The notes under the pieces: generated by a model
Told to the model about the DNA's origin: nothing
What the model saw: only the letters and a program-made list of their open reading frames with translations
Database searches by the model: none
Shown here: positions 7,013-16,091 of the stretch, piece after piece
Layout: every line of letters starts with the position of its first letter
Position numbering within the stretch: the first letter of the stretch is position 1
NCBI GenBank assembly: GCA_002179805.1
Contig: NAVB01001410.1
Coordinates: 1 to 18,876, forward strand
Source: Acanthamoeba lenticulata
Lineage: Eukaryota; Discosea; Longamoebia; Acanthamoebidae
Length of the DNA stretch: 18,876 nt
Direction: 5' to 3'
Translations under genes and position numbers: made by a program

Positions 7013-8821
7013 ATGGCGAGCGTGGGCGTCGTGCCACGCCGGCTGTACGACCAGGGCGTGGACGAGGTGCTGGCGCAGCTGCTCGAGGGCAATGAACGTG
7101 TTTCGCGTGAGGGAGTACAAAGCCTGCCGCCGGACATAACACACGACCTTCTTCACCGCCTCCTTTCGTCTGCGCTGCCTCCTCACCAATTACGCAAGAC
7201 CGTCCGACACACCAACCCTACTGCTGGGACGACCAACTCGGTGGAGGAACGTGCACGCCGGCTTGACGATGAGTTAATGGCGCTCCTCGTATCGCCCCAC
7301 CTTACGCACCTGCGCCTGCACATGTGCATGCGTGTGACCGACGCCTGCTTTCAGCGACTCTTTGCCCACCACCTCACGCCCTATCTCCGCCTCTCGCAAG
7401 GCAAGTACCCACAGGCCCATGTTTCGAACTTTGTGTTAACGTTTGCATGAACCGCGACGCAGGGGAGCCACAAGGAACGGTGTTTGCCTTGCGCGAGGTG
7501 AGCATCGACAAGTGCTGGGCCCTGAGCGACAACTCTCTCCACCTCATCGCCAAGGCACAACCCGCTTCTCCGTTGCATGCGGAAAGGCGCAGTCCTTACG
7601 GGGCGGACGTGGCCACACACAGGGCTGCCCTCTGCTGGCCAAGCTGACGCTCATCCAAAACCCGCGATTTACGACCAACGCCCTGGCTTGGCCTCACCGT
7701 ACTCCCCCTTCTACCTGGCCAGCTCAGCTCATGTTTATTGTTGATCGCCTCTTCTCCTGGTCGGTCCAGTGACCAGCCTGGAGGAACTCCACATCCACGC
7801 GTGCCCCGCAATCGACGACAACGCTTTTGCCTATCTGGCCGATCACCCATCGACATCACTGCGCGTCCTCGCGATTCACGGCTCCAAGTCCGCCGGCAAC
7901 GTTTTCCTGTCCCAGCTTGCGGAGGTTCGTCAAGGTTGGCTCAAGGTGACATTCCCTGCTGGCGAACTAACTACATGGGTGCGCCAGATGTGCCCCGAGC
8001 TCGAGGAACTGGCCTTGGCCCGGCCCTTCCACGCACCTACGGCAGGCGTGCCGGTGCTTCTCCCGGGCCAATTCCCACGACTCCGCGCGCTGGTCCTGGG
8101 CGGCTGGTCGTCGGCGTTAAGCGTCAAGGCGGACCGCCACTACGTCGAGGCCGTGCTCGATTGTCTGCCGCAGCTCGAGGCTTTGCAGTGCACGCACTTG
8201 TACAGCGCAAAGCGGCTCACCAACGACAAAGCCGCGTGCAATCTGCGCGTTCTCGTGGCAGGCAGTTACCTTGAGGAGAACCAAGATCCTGTGCTCGCGC
8301 TCAAACGCACCGCCAACACGTTGCAGGCGCTCTGCCTCAGCAACGCTCTTTACGTTACAGGAAGCTCGGCAACTCCTGAGCTAATCCAGCTTCTCGCACA
8401 GGGCCTGCCCGCGCTTCGCTTCTTGCAGTTCCCGTCAAATCGCAGTGCCGATCTGGACCTCTTTCTGAAGGAAGCGTACGTCTGCAGCTTGGGCTAGTCC
8501 GCGAGCGGGAGAAAAAGGGCGAAGACTGAGTCGTGTGGCCTGTCAACCTTGTGCAGGGCGAAGCAGGGCGGTCTAAGCGAGTTGCACACCCTGAATATCT
8601 ACACTTTTGCAGTAGGTGAGAAGATAGAGGAGGGGCTCATCAAGCGACTGCCCTCGTCAGTGCGCGTGCTTGGCCTGCAGTTCATGTTTGGGCGGAATAC
8701 GAGACACCGGGCGGAATACGAGTCACTCCAGGCCAAGTATCCGCACCTGCTGCAGCCGTGGCCCACCGGCAGCTTCGCCATTTCGTCAAGTCTCCTTGAC
8801 TTTGGGTATCGTGTTGGCTGA
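7013..8821 (+). CDS. Leucine-rich-repeat (RNI/AMN1-type) protein with two GC-AG introns
   Basis: Five exons: 7013-7400, 7463-7554, 7623-7698, 7770-8475, 8557-8821; 1527 nt, 508 residues. The N-terminal 80 residues are helical without a clear F-box. Cysteine-containing leucine-rich repeats of the ribonuclease-inhibitor / F-box-LRR class follow: LTHLRLHMCMRVTDACFQRL, LREVSIDKCWALSDNSLHLI, then GCPLLAKLTLIQNPRFTTNA, LTSLEELHIHACPAIDDNAF and LRVLAIHGSKSAGNVFLSQL, with less regular ones to the end (LHTLNIYTF). Such solenoids bind partner proteins and are often substrate receptors. Introns 1 and 2 start GCAAGT and GCACAA; only these donors keep frame and repeat register. Introns 3 and 4 are GT-AG. 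A 14-base direct repeat (8690-8703 and 8709-8722) lies in the last exon. Binding partner unknown. Confidence 0.82.
7401..7462 (+). other. GC-AG intron 1 of the LRR gene
   Basis: The donor AAG|GCAAGT is the strong form typical of GC introns and the acceptor is GACGCAG. Splicing here (62 nt, phase 1) joins LRLSQG to EPQGTVFALREV in frame. The nearby GT at 7405 would put exon 2 out of frame. Confidence 0.75.
7555..7622 (+). other. GC-AG intron 2 of the LRR gene
   Basis: The donor AAG|GCACAA and acceptor CACACAG give a 68-nt phase-0 intron joining SLHLIAK to GCPLLAKLTL, a textbook LRR junction. I see no GT donor that keeps this join. Confidence 0.75.
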
Positions 8822-9471
8822 TGGCTGGCGGAAGAAAACAAACTTCGGTGGAAGCAAATTACGCCCGGTCGCCACAAATGCTACCCCACGAAGCTGGTCC
8901 GTGGGACAGCGCCGTTTCCTGCCCACAACGCAACATGGACGACCACGCGAAGTGCAGAAGAAGATATAACTGTCGACCGGGCACCGCGGTACGGTGCTGG
9001 TCTGCAGAACGACCAGCGGAGCCAAGCGGAAGTGTGGAAAGGGCGGCTATGTGAAGAAATCAAAGAACCAGGAGGCGAAGAAGGGTTCTGAAGGTTAGGA
9101 CGCCAGGGACCCAGGAAAGCCCAGAACTAGGCTCGGAGTAGGTGCCTCCGGGTGATGGAAGGTGATTTGGTTGTGTCTCTGGGGTGGGGGCGAGGTTTAA
9201 AAGCCTTTGCACCACCCATCGTGCCCTAACCGATTCAAACGTTCTTCCTTCACCATCACCGCTTGCATTTCATACTCCCCAACACTTGGAAGGAAGTCAA
9301 CCTCAACAGCATCGGCTGCCCCACGAACTAGACGTTTGCACTCTCTGAAACTTCGTGCCACAACACAACCTCCACAACTCTTCCATCGTCACTAGTGTTC
9401 TCAACACAACACAACAAACCTTTAGCACCACTTCACAAGCACTACCACTTCCCACATACGCACAACACACC
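8822..9471. other. Intergenic stretch and leader of the orphan mitochondrial-type gene
   Basis: No supportable gene in 650 bases. The first part (8822-9190) is G-rich without clear structure. A TATA-like box is at 9196-9203. From about 9355 to the start codon the sequence is rich in CA and AAC units, which fits an unstructured 5' leader. If the TATA box is used, that leader is about 240 nt, long for this window, or hides a short intron. Confidence 0.5.
9196..9203 (+). promoter_or_regulatory. TATA-like box (TTTAAAAG)
   Basis: TTTAAAAG follows a G-rich run and precedes the orphan gene start at 9472 by 269 bases. It is plausible as the core promoter element if the CA-rich stretch after it is 5' leader. 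Confidence 0.4.
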
Positions 9472-10011
9472 ATGCAGCGAGTTTCTTCTGCTTCATTCAC
9501 CCGCGCCATGGCGACCGCTCAGCCGACGAGAATCCTGGCCTCACAGCCGGCCTCCTTCTCCACCTTCATTGCTGCTGTTAACACCAACACTCTGGGCTTC
9601 CTCCGAGAGAAGCTGATCACGCACGACCGGAGCAGCAACCGAAAGCGAGCTGGAAAGAAGTCGGGAGCTGGCGAGGAGAGTCTGGTGCCTGTCAGTCGCG
9701 ACCTCCACCGCAACATCTTCTTCAACTCTAACGAGCGCTCGGCCCTGCGCCACGTCGAGCTGACGAAGGAACACATCCGCTTGGAGTTCAGCGCGCCCAA
9801 CGAGGAGTACCGCAGGCATGCCGATCTGCTTTTCGCCTCAGAGGCCGAGCGTCGCGCACAGGGCGTCCCGCAGTGGCTCGTGCCCGTGGGTCTCCAGAAC
9901 AACGAGCACTGCGGTGGTGGCGCTACGATCCTGCTCGACAAGAACTCGGTTTACGACTCGCTCAGCCACCAGGCTCGCCGCGCCACCAGCCGGCATGTCG
10001 CCCGCCACTGA
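9472..10011 (+). CDS. Orphan 179-residue protein with mitochondrial-type presequence
   Basis: A single exon opened by the first ATG in frame; the frame extends upstream to 9355 without another ATG. Residues 1-45 (MQRVSSASFTRAMATAQPTR, then ASQPASFSTF) are rich in Ser, Ala, Thr and Arg with no acidic residue, as in mitochondrial presequences. The middle has a basic run (SSNRKRAGKKSG) and then SRDLHRNIFFNSNERSALRH. The rest is mixed-charge and probably folded (RLEFSAPNEEYRRHADLLFA, GVPQWLVPVGLQNN). I do not recognise a family. The codon pattern is G/C-ending like its neighbours, so the frame is probably real. No intron is needed. A lineage-specific mitochondrial protein is the simplest reading, by inference only. 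Confidence 0.65.
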   Translation: MQRVSSASFTRAMATAQPTRILASQPASFSTFIAAVNTNTLGFLREKLITHDRSSNRKRAGKKSGAGEESLVPVSRDLHRNIFFNSNERSALRHVELTKEHIRLEFSAPNEEYRRHADLLFASEAERRAQGVPQWLVPVGLQNNEHCGGGATILLDKNSVYDSLSHQARRATSRHVARH

Positions 10012-10493
10012 GTGTCTTGCCCCTTGGCGCACATTCACATTCACTGTCCATAATGTTAATATTGTTAAAGATTAAAGCAAAAAAAAAACTTGGCCAAAAT
10101 TACAATTTTGTTTCGGAGAGGTTAACGCGGTTTGCTTTGTTTGGCAAAGCCGGGGCTGGCAACCAGAGCTGTTTTGCGGGATTTGCCGGCGTTGCTTTGC
10201 AGTGGCGGGTGAGAAAGAAAGAAAGAAAGGCACCCTCGTTACGGAACGTGTGGTGGAGGCCAAGGGCGCCCTTCCCCACACACCAAGAAAACTGCCTTAC
10301 CGCGGCAGTGGGTGGGTTTTAACCAAAATCTGCCTCATTAACGTCATTGGTACCAATATTCGTCATCCATCCCTGCCAAAATTCTAATGTATAATTTATT
10401 CCATTATAGGTCGATCGCCCAACATCTTGCACAACAAAGATCCGTGAGTCACAGGAACTTGGTCCACAAGCTGGTCTGGCGTGAGGAAGCGAG
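10012..10493. other. Intergenic stretch before the DIL-domain gene
   Basis: 482 bases without a supportable gene. It holds the 3' region of the orphan gene, an A10 run near 10080, four GAAA units at 10213-10228, and an AT-rich patch near 10385-10410 that may serve as promoter for the gene starting at 10494. No clear TATA box was found. Confidence 0.45.
10071..10076 (+). terminator. Candidate poly(A) signal ATTAAA of the orphan gene
   Basis: ATTAAA lies 60 bases after the stop codon in an AT-rich patch and is followed at once by a run of ten A residues. Confidence 0.4.
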
Positions 10494-13400
10494 ATGAATA
10501 GCGACGAAGAACGAACACGAAAGGAGGGGGGAGAAGCAGATGATGTGGTGCGGCTGAGGAAAGAGAAAGAAGAGGCTGAAGCCGAGGTCCTGCGGGTAAA
10601 AGCCGAGCTGGAGAAGGCGTGGGCTGAGATGCAGGAGGCGTGGGAGATGCGCGAGGAGGAAGAGGAAAAGCTCAAGCGACTACTCACTCGTCTCGAAGCC
10701 CGCAACGCCGACCTCGAACTTCGAGACCGCGACCTTCGAGGCGACTTGTCGCGTCTGTCCGAAGCCGAGACGTCGCTAGCCCACTCGCAGCTGCTGCACA
10801 AGCTTGTCTACAAGGCCTTCCACAAAGGCTTCCTCAACGACGAGGAAGAGGAAGACGATGAAAGCGCCCCCTCGAGTGCTAGCCTCGCGCGGCTCCACCC
10901 GGAACTGGCCGCGCGCAAGCAGGAGCTCAGCGAGATCGACGCCTTTGTCCAGCGCAAGCGCCAGGAAAAGGCCGCTGCTGTTGCCGCAGCAGTGGGCGGC
11001 GAGGGAGGCGCCGCTGCCTCAGGCAGCTCCTCGTCCGCCTCGTCCGTGAGCTCATCAGCCTCGCCGGCCTCTTCCCTGTCGCTGACCCTTTCAAGCGAAG
11101 ATCCTGTGAGCGCTGCCTCAGCACCCTCTTCTACATCATCTTCTTCGGTGGCGACAGCTCCGGCGCCGTCCGAGACCACACCGGAGACGTCTACGCAGAC
11201 TGACCGCAAACACAACGTCATCCCGCCGGTGACGGTCGCCGTTGCGCAGCCGGCCCGGGCGGCGGTCGCCGGCGCGACCGAGACGCCGACGCCAAGGACG
11301 GCGGCTCAGACCCGCAACGACCCGCAACAACCGCCGGCCGCCACCAAGCGCGAGAGCGGGTCGGGGGTGCGCGGCCGCGTGACCCTCGCCGGGGTGACCA
11401 ACCCCATGGCCACGGTGAAGGGCGTTACCCCGCTGCCGCCCCGCTCGCCCGCCAAGAAGAACGACCCAGAGGTCAAGAACAACCGCGTGCAGGGCCAGAG
11501 CGGAGCCGTGGTGGACCCTCACCATCTCCAGCCCGGCGCCCACGGGCACCACCATCACCACCACCATCATCATCACCATCACCACCAGCCAGTCAAGCAC
11601 CACCCGACCACCCTCCAGGACCTGTTCGTGTCGCCCGCCACTGCGGCCGCCCCGCCCATGTCGCCCCGGCCCAAGGGCAAGGCGGCGGCCGAGGCAGCGG
11701 CGGCGGCGACGGCATCGCCCTCGTCGTCATCGTCGGCGTCGCCGTACAATTCGCCGCGCGGCCACTTGCGCTCGCGCTCCGTGGGCGGCGCCCTGTCGGG
11801 CTTCCCGGCGCCCGATCCCGGACCGTCCTCGCGCGCGCCCAAGCCGCCCCCGCCGCCTCCCCCGGCCTCCATCATCTCCTCCCGTACTCGCCTCCCCTCC
11901 TTCCCCGCTCCTCTCATCCCCTGTCCCTGTCCCTACTCGGCTCAGCTGAGGGCTATAGCTGGCCTCGGCTCAGCGACTGACTTGGCGGGAGGGACAGAAG
12001 TGGACGTGAAGAAGAGCAAGATCGAGCGGGAGATCGACGAGTACTGCGGGGAGGGCCTCAACGTGGTCGAGGACGAGGACGAGAAGGTGCCCGTCGCCAC
12101 CCACCGCCTGGTGATCAAGCTCCGCGAGGAGAACTTCTTCGAGCCCACCGCCAGCCGGCCCTTCATCAAGACCTGCAACACGTTCCTCGTCAACATCCTC
12201 AAGGCCATCAGCTCCTGCGTCAAGGTCCTTCCGTTCATCGTTGAAGCAGATGATGCTCTTGGTGATGATGATGAAGCTGATGATGATGGGAGTGCAGATG
12301 TGCAAGCGAGACATGAAGGCGCAGGCCTTTTGGCTGTCGTACACGACGTCCTTCCTGCACCTCCTCAAGCGCGAGACCAAGGGCAAGCTCGAGGGCATGC
12401 GCCAGATCCGCGACCCGCGAAAGAACGGCATCCAGCTCATGTCGGCCAACAAGCTCATCAAGAAGATCACCAGCATGCCGGAGACCTCCACCGACTGCAT
12501 CATCCTCTCGCGCCGCATCGAGATCTGCGGCTTTGCCTGCAAGCTCCTCCAAATCACCCAAAGGTTCGCCCCCAGCCAGATTCTTGGGCACTTGAAAGGA
12601 CCCTCCTCACTCACCGTGCGTGCTGGTGCAGAGTGTACTCCAACCTGCTCAAGCTGCTGACGAAGCAGCTCGAGCCGCTGCTCGTGCCGGTCGTGTTCTA
12701 CCACTCGCGCGCGGCGCCCAACCCGTTCGTGTCGGCCGGGTCCGTCATGGTCGGGCCCTATGGCCCCGCTGGTGCCGGTGTCGTCCCCGGCGGCGTACCG
12801 AGCCCGCTGCGCGACGGCGGCAGCGGCGCGCGGCAGATGTCGGTGTCCGGCCCGACGCCCGGGCTCGTATCGGCGGTCGGGCCCGCGGGCCACCGCCCGC
12901 ACCCGGTACCCGGCACGCTGCCGCGCAGCACGTCGACGCCGTCGTTCCTGGCTGCCCTGAGCCTACCCGGCGTGCATGGGGATTACAGCTGCACCAAGAC
13001 GGGCAACGACATCCTGCTGGTCCTCTCCAAGATGTTCTACAACCTGATGAGCAACAACGTCTACGCGACCATCGTGGAGCAATTCTTCACCCAGGCCTTC
13101 CACGTGATGGACGCCGCGCTCTTCAACCACCTCATCGACAACGCGCGCCACCTGGCCACCGTAGCCAACGCGCTCGCCGTCAAGTCGATGCTCTCCCAGC
13201 TCACCTCCTGGCGGCGGCGAAACAACCTCGTCCATCGCAAGTCCAAGTAATCCCTCCCCTCCCCCCCTTTCTTTCCCCAAACTCGTCCCACCTTGCTTGT
13301 GCTCAACTCACGCCCGTCACCTGCTCTTGCGCAGACAATTCGCACACATCCGCGAGGCGGTCAACGTGCTGTCCATGTCCAAGGCGATGTTCCTTGAGGT

Positions 13401-13713
13401 CGACACGGCGCAGGCCTTTTCCCACCTCAACGACCTGCAGATCCTCCACCTCCTCGTCTGCTTCCAGCCCGATGAGTACCACTTCCTTCACCTTCCCTTT
13501 CTTCCCTGCACGCCAACCTCTGATCTCTTTGTCTTTCTTTGTCTCTCTCTCTCATGCAGTCTCGCGCCGGAGCCCGTGCCAGCCAAGGTCAAGCAGAAGC
13601 TGCAGGAGCGAAGCCAGCAACATTCAAAGGATTTGTCGCTGCACATCGACCCGACCCTCATGTTCACCTACAAGCGCAAGAAGAAGCAAGCGGACAAGCA
13701 CCACTCCAAGTAG
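10494..13713 (+). CDS. Coiled-coil and Dilute (DIL) domain protein with low-complexity linker
   Basis: Five exons: 10494-12224, 12298-12563, 12632-13246, 13335-13475, 13560-13713; 2907 nt, 968 residues. Residues 18-96 form a Glu/Lys-rich coiled coil. Residues 120-500 are low complexity: Ser/Ala runs, a 13-His tract (352-364), Ala-rich and poly-Pro stretches. From about 504 the chain matches the class V myosin cargo-binding (Dilute) region: ATHRLVIKLREENFF, FWLSYTTSFLHLLKRE, VYSNLLKLLTKQLEPLLV, then IVEQFFTQAFHVMDAALFNH, FAHIREAVNVLSMSKA, DLQILHLLVCFQPD and APEPVPAKVKQKL. A Gly/Pro-rich insert (about residues 690-775) interrupts it. There is no motor, so this is probably a tethering or cargo-adaptor protein like other motor-free DIL proteins (inference). 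Optional intron: 11884-11958 (75 nt, GTACTC to CTATAG) would remove a Pro-rich piece without frame change, giving 943 residues. Confidence 0.82.
11547..11585 (+). repeat. Poly-histidine-coding CAC/CAT tract
   Basis: Thirteen consecutive His codons mixing CAC and CAT sit inside the low-complexity linker of the DIL-domain gene. The codon mixture suggests the run is kept at the protein level or is old rather than a fresh slippage product. Confidence 0.9.
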
Positions 13714-13809
13714 TCGTCGTAGTGGTGATTGCCGCCGTCTTTTCCTCCACAAAAAACTTGTGTCATCACTCTTCAAACATCAAAGAAACCATCGTCTTGA
13801 TGAAGTTGT

Positions 13810-16045
13810 TCAACAGGCGCTTCGGGGCTTCTTGGAGAAGCGCACCCGGTAGAGGTCCTTGGGGGAGGGCGAGAGGGCGGCCCACTCGATCCGCATGTCC
13901 TGGCCGGGGAGGGCCTCCCACGCGTAGTCGCGGACCAGGAACGACGTCATCAGCTTCAGTTCGAGCATGGCCAGCTTCATCCCCAGGCACGAGTGCGCGC
14001 CGCCGCCAAACACGACCTTTGCACAACAACGCCCGATGATGATGAGTCCACGTGTCGGTGAAGATGAGGATCGGTGGAGCTCGTGGCTGTGTGTGTGTGT
14101 GTGGTACCCAAGCAAACTTGGCCTTCTGGTCCTCGGCGCGGTCGGGGGCGTAGCGCTCGGGATCAAACGATTCGGGGTCGGTGAAGTAGGCGGCGTCCCG
14201 CTGGGTGAGGATGATGTTGGCGTAGATCGATCGCCCCGCCTTGAGCGTGTAGCCCTTTGTGCCCGCCCCCCGAACCCAGCCCCAGGTTGCGCGTCAGTAC
14301 TGCAGCCAAACGCGAAAGCAGATACCAAAAGCGGCGAGCGGCAAGACTGGATGCTTTCGCACGTTGAACTCGATGTCTTCGGGGCCCACCTTGCGGATGA
14401 TGCCCGTGGCCGGGGGCACCAGCCTCATCGTCTCCTTGATCACCTGAGCCCTCCTCACGGTCAGCGTCATCATCATTATTTGCAGGTTGGTTGCATCCAT
14501 GAAGAAAGAAGTCTGAGCACCACCTTCTGGAGGTAGGACATGTTGTTGAGCTGCTCGTACGTGAACCGGTCGGGGCTGTCGCCCACCACGGCTTCCTGCT
14601 CCTCGATCACCTTCTGCCGAATGTCCGGCCGCTGCTCCAACACCACCTGCACGAATCCCCCAAATCAGCTCAAGATGGATCCCCCTCCCCCATTGGCACT
14701 TCTCAAAGAGCACCATGATGTTGGTCAGGCCCGACGTGACGGTGTGGTGCGCCGCAAAGTAAAGCCCCGTGATGATGTCCACCACCTCCTCCACGGGCAG
14801 CTCTGGTGCGGCCTTTGGTGTGAGCATGCACCAGCACAGCATGGCCACAAAGAAGGAAGGAAGAAAGGGGCGTATACCGCGGTCCGACTTGATGAGGCTG
14901 AACAGGTAGTTGTTGAGCAGGTCGTCGCTGACCTCGAGCTCAGGAAACTGGACCTGACGATCTGGGTCCTCGCGCTGCAGGCGCGCCATCTTCTGCTCGA
15001 TGGCCAGCCGTCTCCGCTCCACGAGCGCGCCCAGGAGCTGTCCAAACTCGCGGCGGGACGCGAGGCACTTGCTGTACTGCGTGCCGGGCGCCTGCGAGTC
15101 GCCGTTGACCATGACGGGTCAGTCATCAATGGCGGCACGCCAACCACCAACACCAACAGCAGCAACAATGTCGAGGACGCTGGTTGGAGGACCTTGATGG
15201 GCAAGCAGCCGCCGAGGCCCTTGTTCATGTCTTCGAAGATCTCAAAGAGGCGGTGGCGCTCCTCGGAAGGCTGCGAGATGTCGGAGCCCCAGACCAGCGC
15301 GCTGGCGTTGTCAAACGCCCACTCCTTGATCTGTGTGTACCTGCTCGCTCCACCCAGGGGCGTTCTTTCAACAATGGAAAGGAAAGAGGACCTGGGGCGC
15401 ATCAGCAGAGGCCGGCGGCCGGCTACGTACCACTCGAAGGAGCCCAGGGCGAGCCAGCGGTCGACGTGGCGCACGAGGTTGGCCTGCATCTTGGGGATCA
15501 TGCTCTGCAGGGCGGTGCGCCCAAGAATGGGCAGCGTCACCATCGCCCGGTGGACGGAGTGGTCCCTGCATTCACCACCACCATCATCACGGGCAGCAAT
15601 TAGCCCCAAGCAGAGGCCTCGTGAAGCAAGGGCGGGTGCTAGAACGCACTCGCGCTCGTTGAGGATCTTGTCGCCCAGGATGTCCTTGAAGATCTGCAGC
15701 TGCGCGTTGGCGCTGACAATGCGGCCCTTGCGCTCCTCCTCGTACAAGAAGGCAAAGGCCTCCGCTCCGATCATCACGAGCGTGGGTCTGAGCAGGATCC
15801 ATGGACGTCGATGAGCTGACGTAAAGAAGGGAGCAAAGCTCAAAGCAGGCGAGTAGGCGAAGGAGTTTGTACTGGCCAAAGAGGTGGGAGTGGAAGACGT
15901 TGCCGTACTGCCTCTGCCTCGCGGAGAGAAACCCAACTGTGTTGCGAGCAAAGTGCAACGTCTCACCGATCAACGGCAAGAACCATTTGTCTCCGCCCGG
16001 CGGCTCTGGCAGGGCGTTTGCCTTGCCACCAGCCGCGGCTCGCCT
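13810..16045 (-). CDS. Cytochrome P450, CYP26/CYP51-like; first exon not resolved
   Basis: Ten exons on the minus strand: 15873-16045 (5' limit uncertain), 15650-15787, 15431-15565, 15193-15340, 14878-15091, 14714-14802, 14524-14646, 14363-14443, 14108-14254, 13810-14016; 1455 nt, 484 residues seen. Landmarks in order: proline-rich PEPPGGDKW, LPLIGETLHFA, YGNVFHSHLFG, helix C EDHSVHRAMV, I helix LYFAAHHTVTSGLTNIM, ExxR helix VIKETMRLVPP, PERF-type FDPERYAPDRA, and the haem-binding FGGGAHSCLG with its Cys ligand. This is a near-complete microsomal-type monooxygenase, closest in pattern to CYP26/CYP120/CYP51. Substrate is unknown; sterols or isoprenoids are guesses from that clan. No ATG lies in the first visible exon's frame. 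An acceptor at 16046-16048 suggests an upstream exon with the membrane anchor, which would overlap the UNC93-like gene. An intron (14017-14107) holds a GT microsatellite at 14089-14103. Confidence 0.88.
14089..14103. repeat. (GT)n microsatellite inside a P450 intron
   Basis: A GT run of about seven units. In the transcript it is a CA repeat starting within five bases of the 5' splice site GTACCA of intron 14017-14107. Confidence 0.85.
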
Positions 16046-16091
16046 CTGCACAAATCCAATTTGCGTGGGTTGGCGGTTCTTGAAGAGGAAG

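Noticed and set aside
8821..9063. Short open frames on both strands after the LRR gene
   Set aside because: No family resemblance, no supporting splice sites, and the codon pattern is unlike the neighbouring genes.
11970..12902. A 310-codon open frame on the minus strand within the DIL-domain gene
   Set aside because: The plus strand gives a conserved DIL fold with phase-consistent introns; the minus-strand frame is low-complexity and aligns to nothing I recognise.
14647..14713. Apparent one-base loss at a P450 donor (GAGAAGTGCC) that would shift the frame
   Set aside because: Using the donor ATG|GTGCTC at 14713 instead joins TSGLTNIM to VVLEQRPDIRQKV in phase and matches the I/J-helix spacing of P450s exactly, so no defect is needed.
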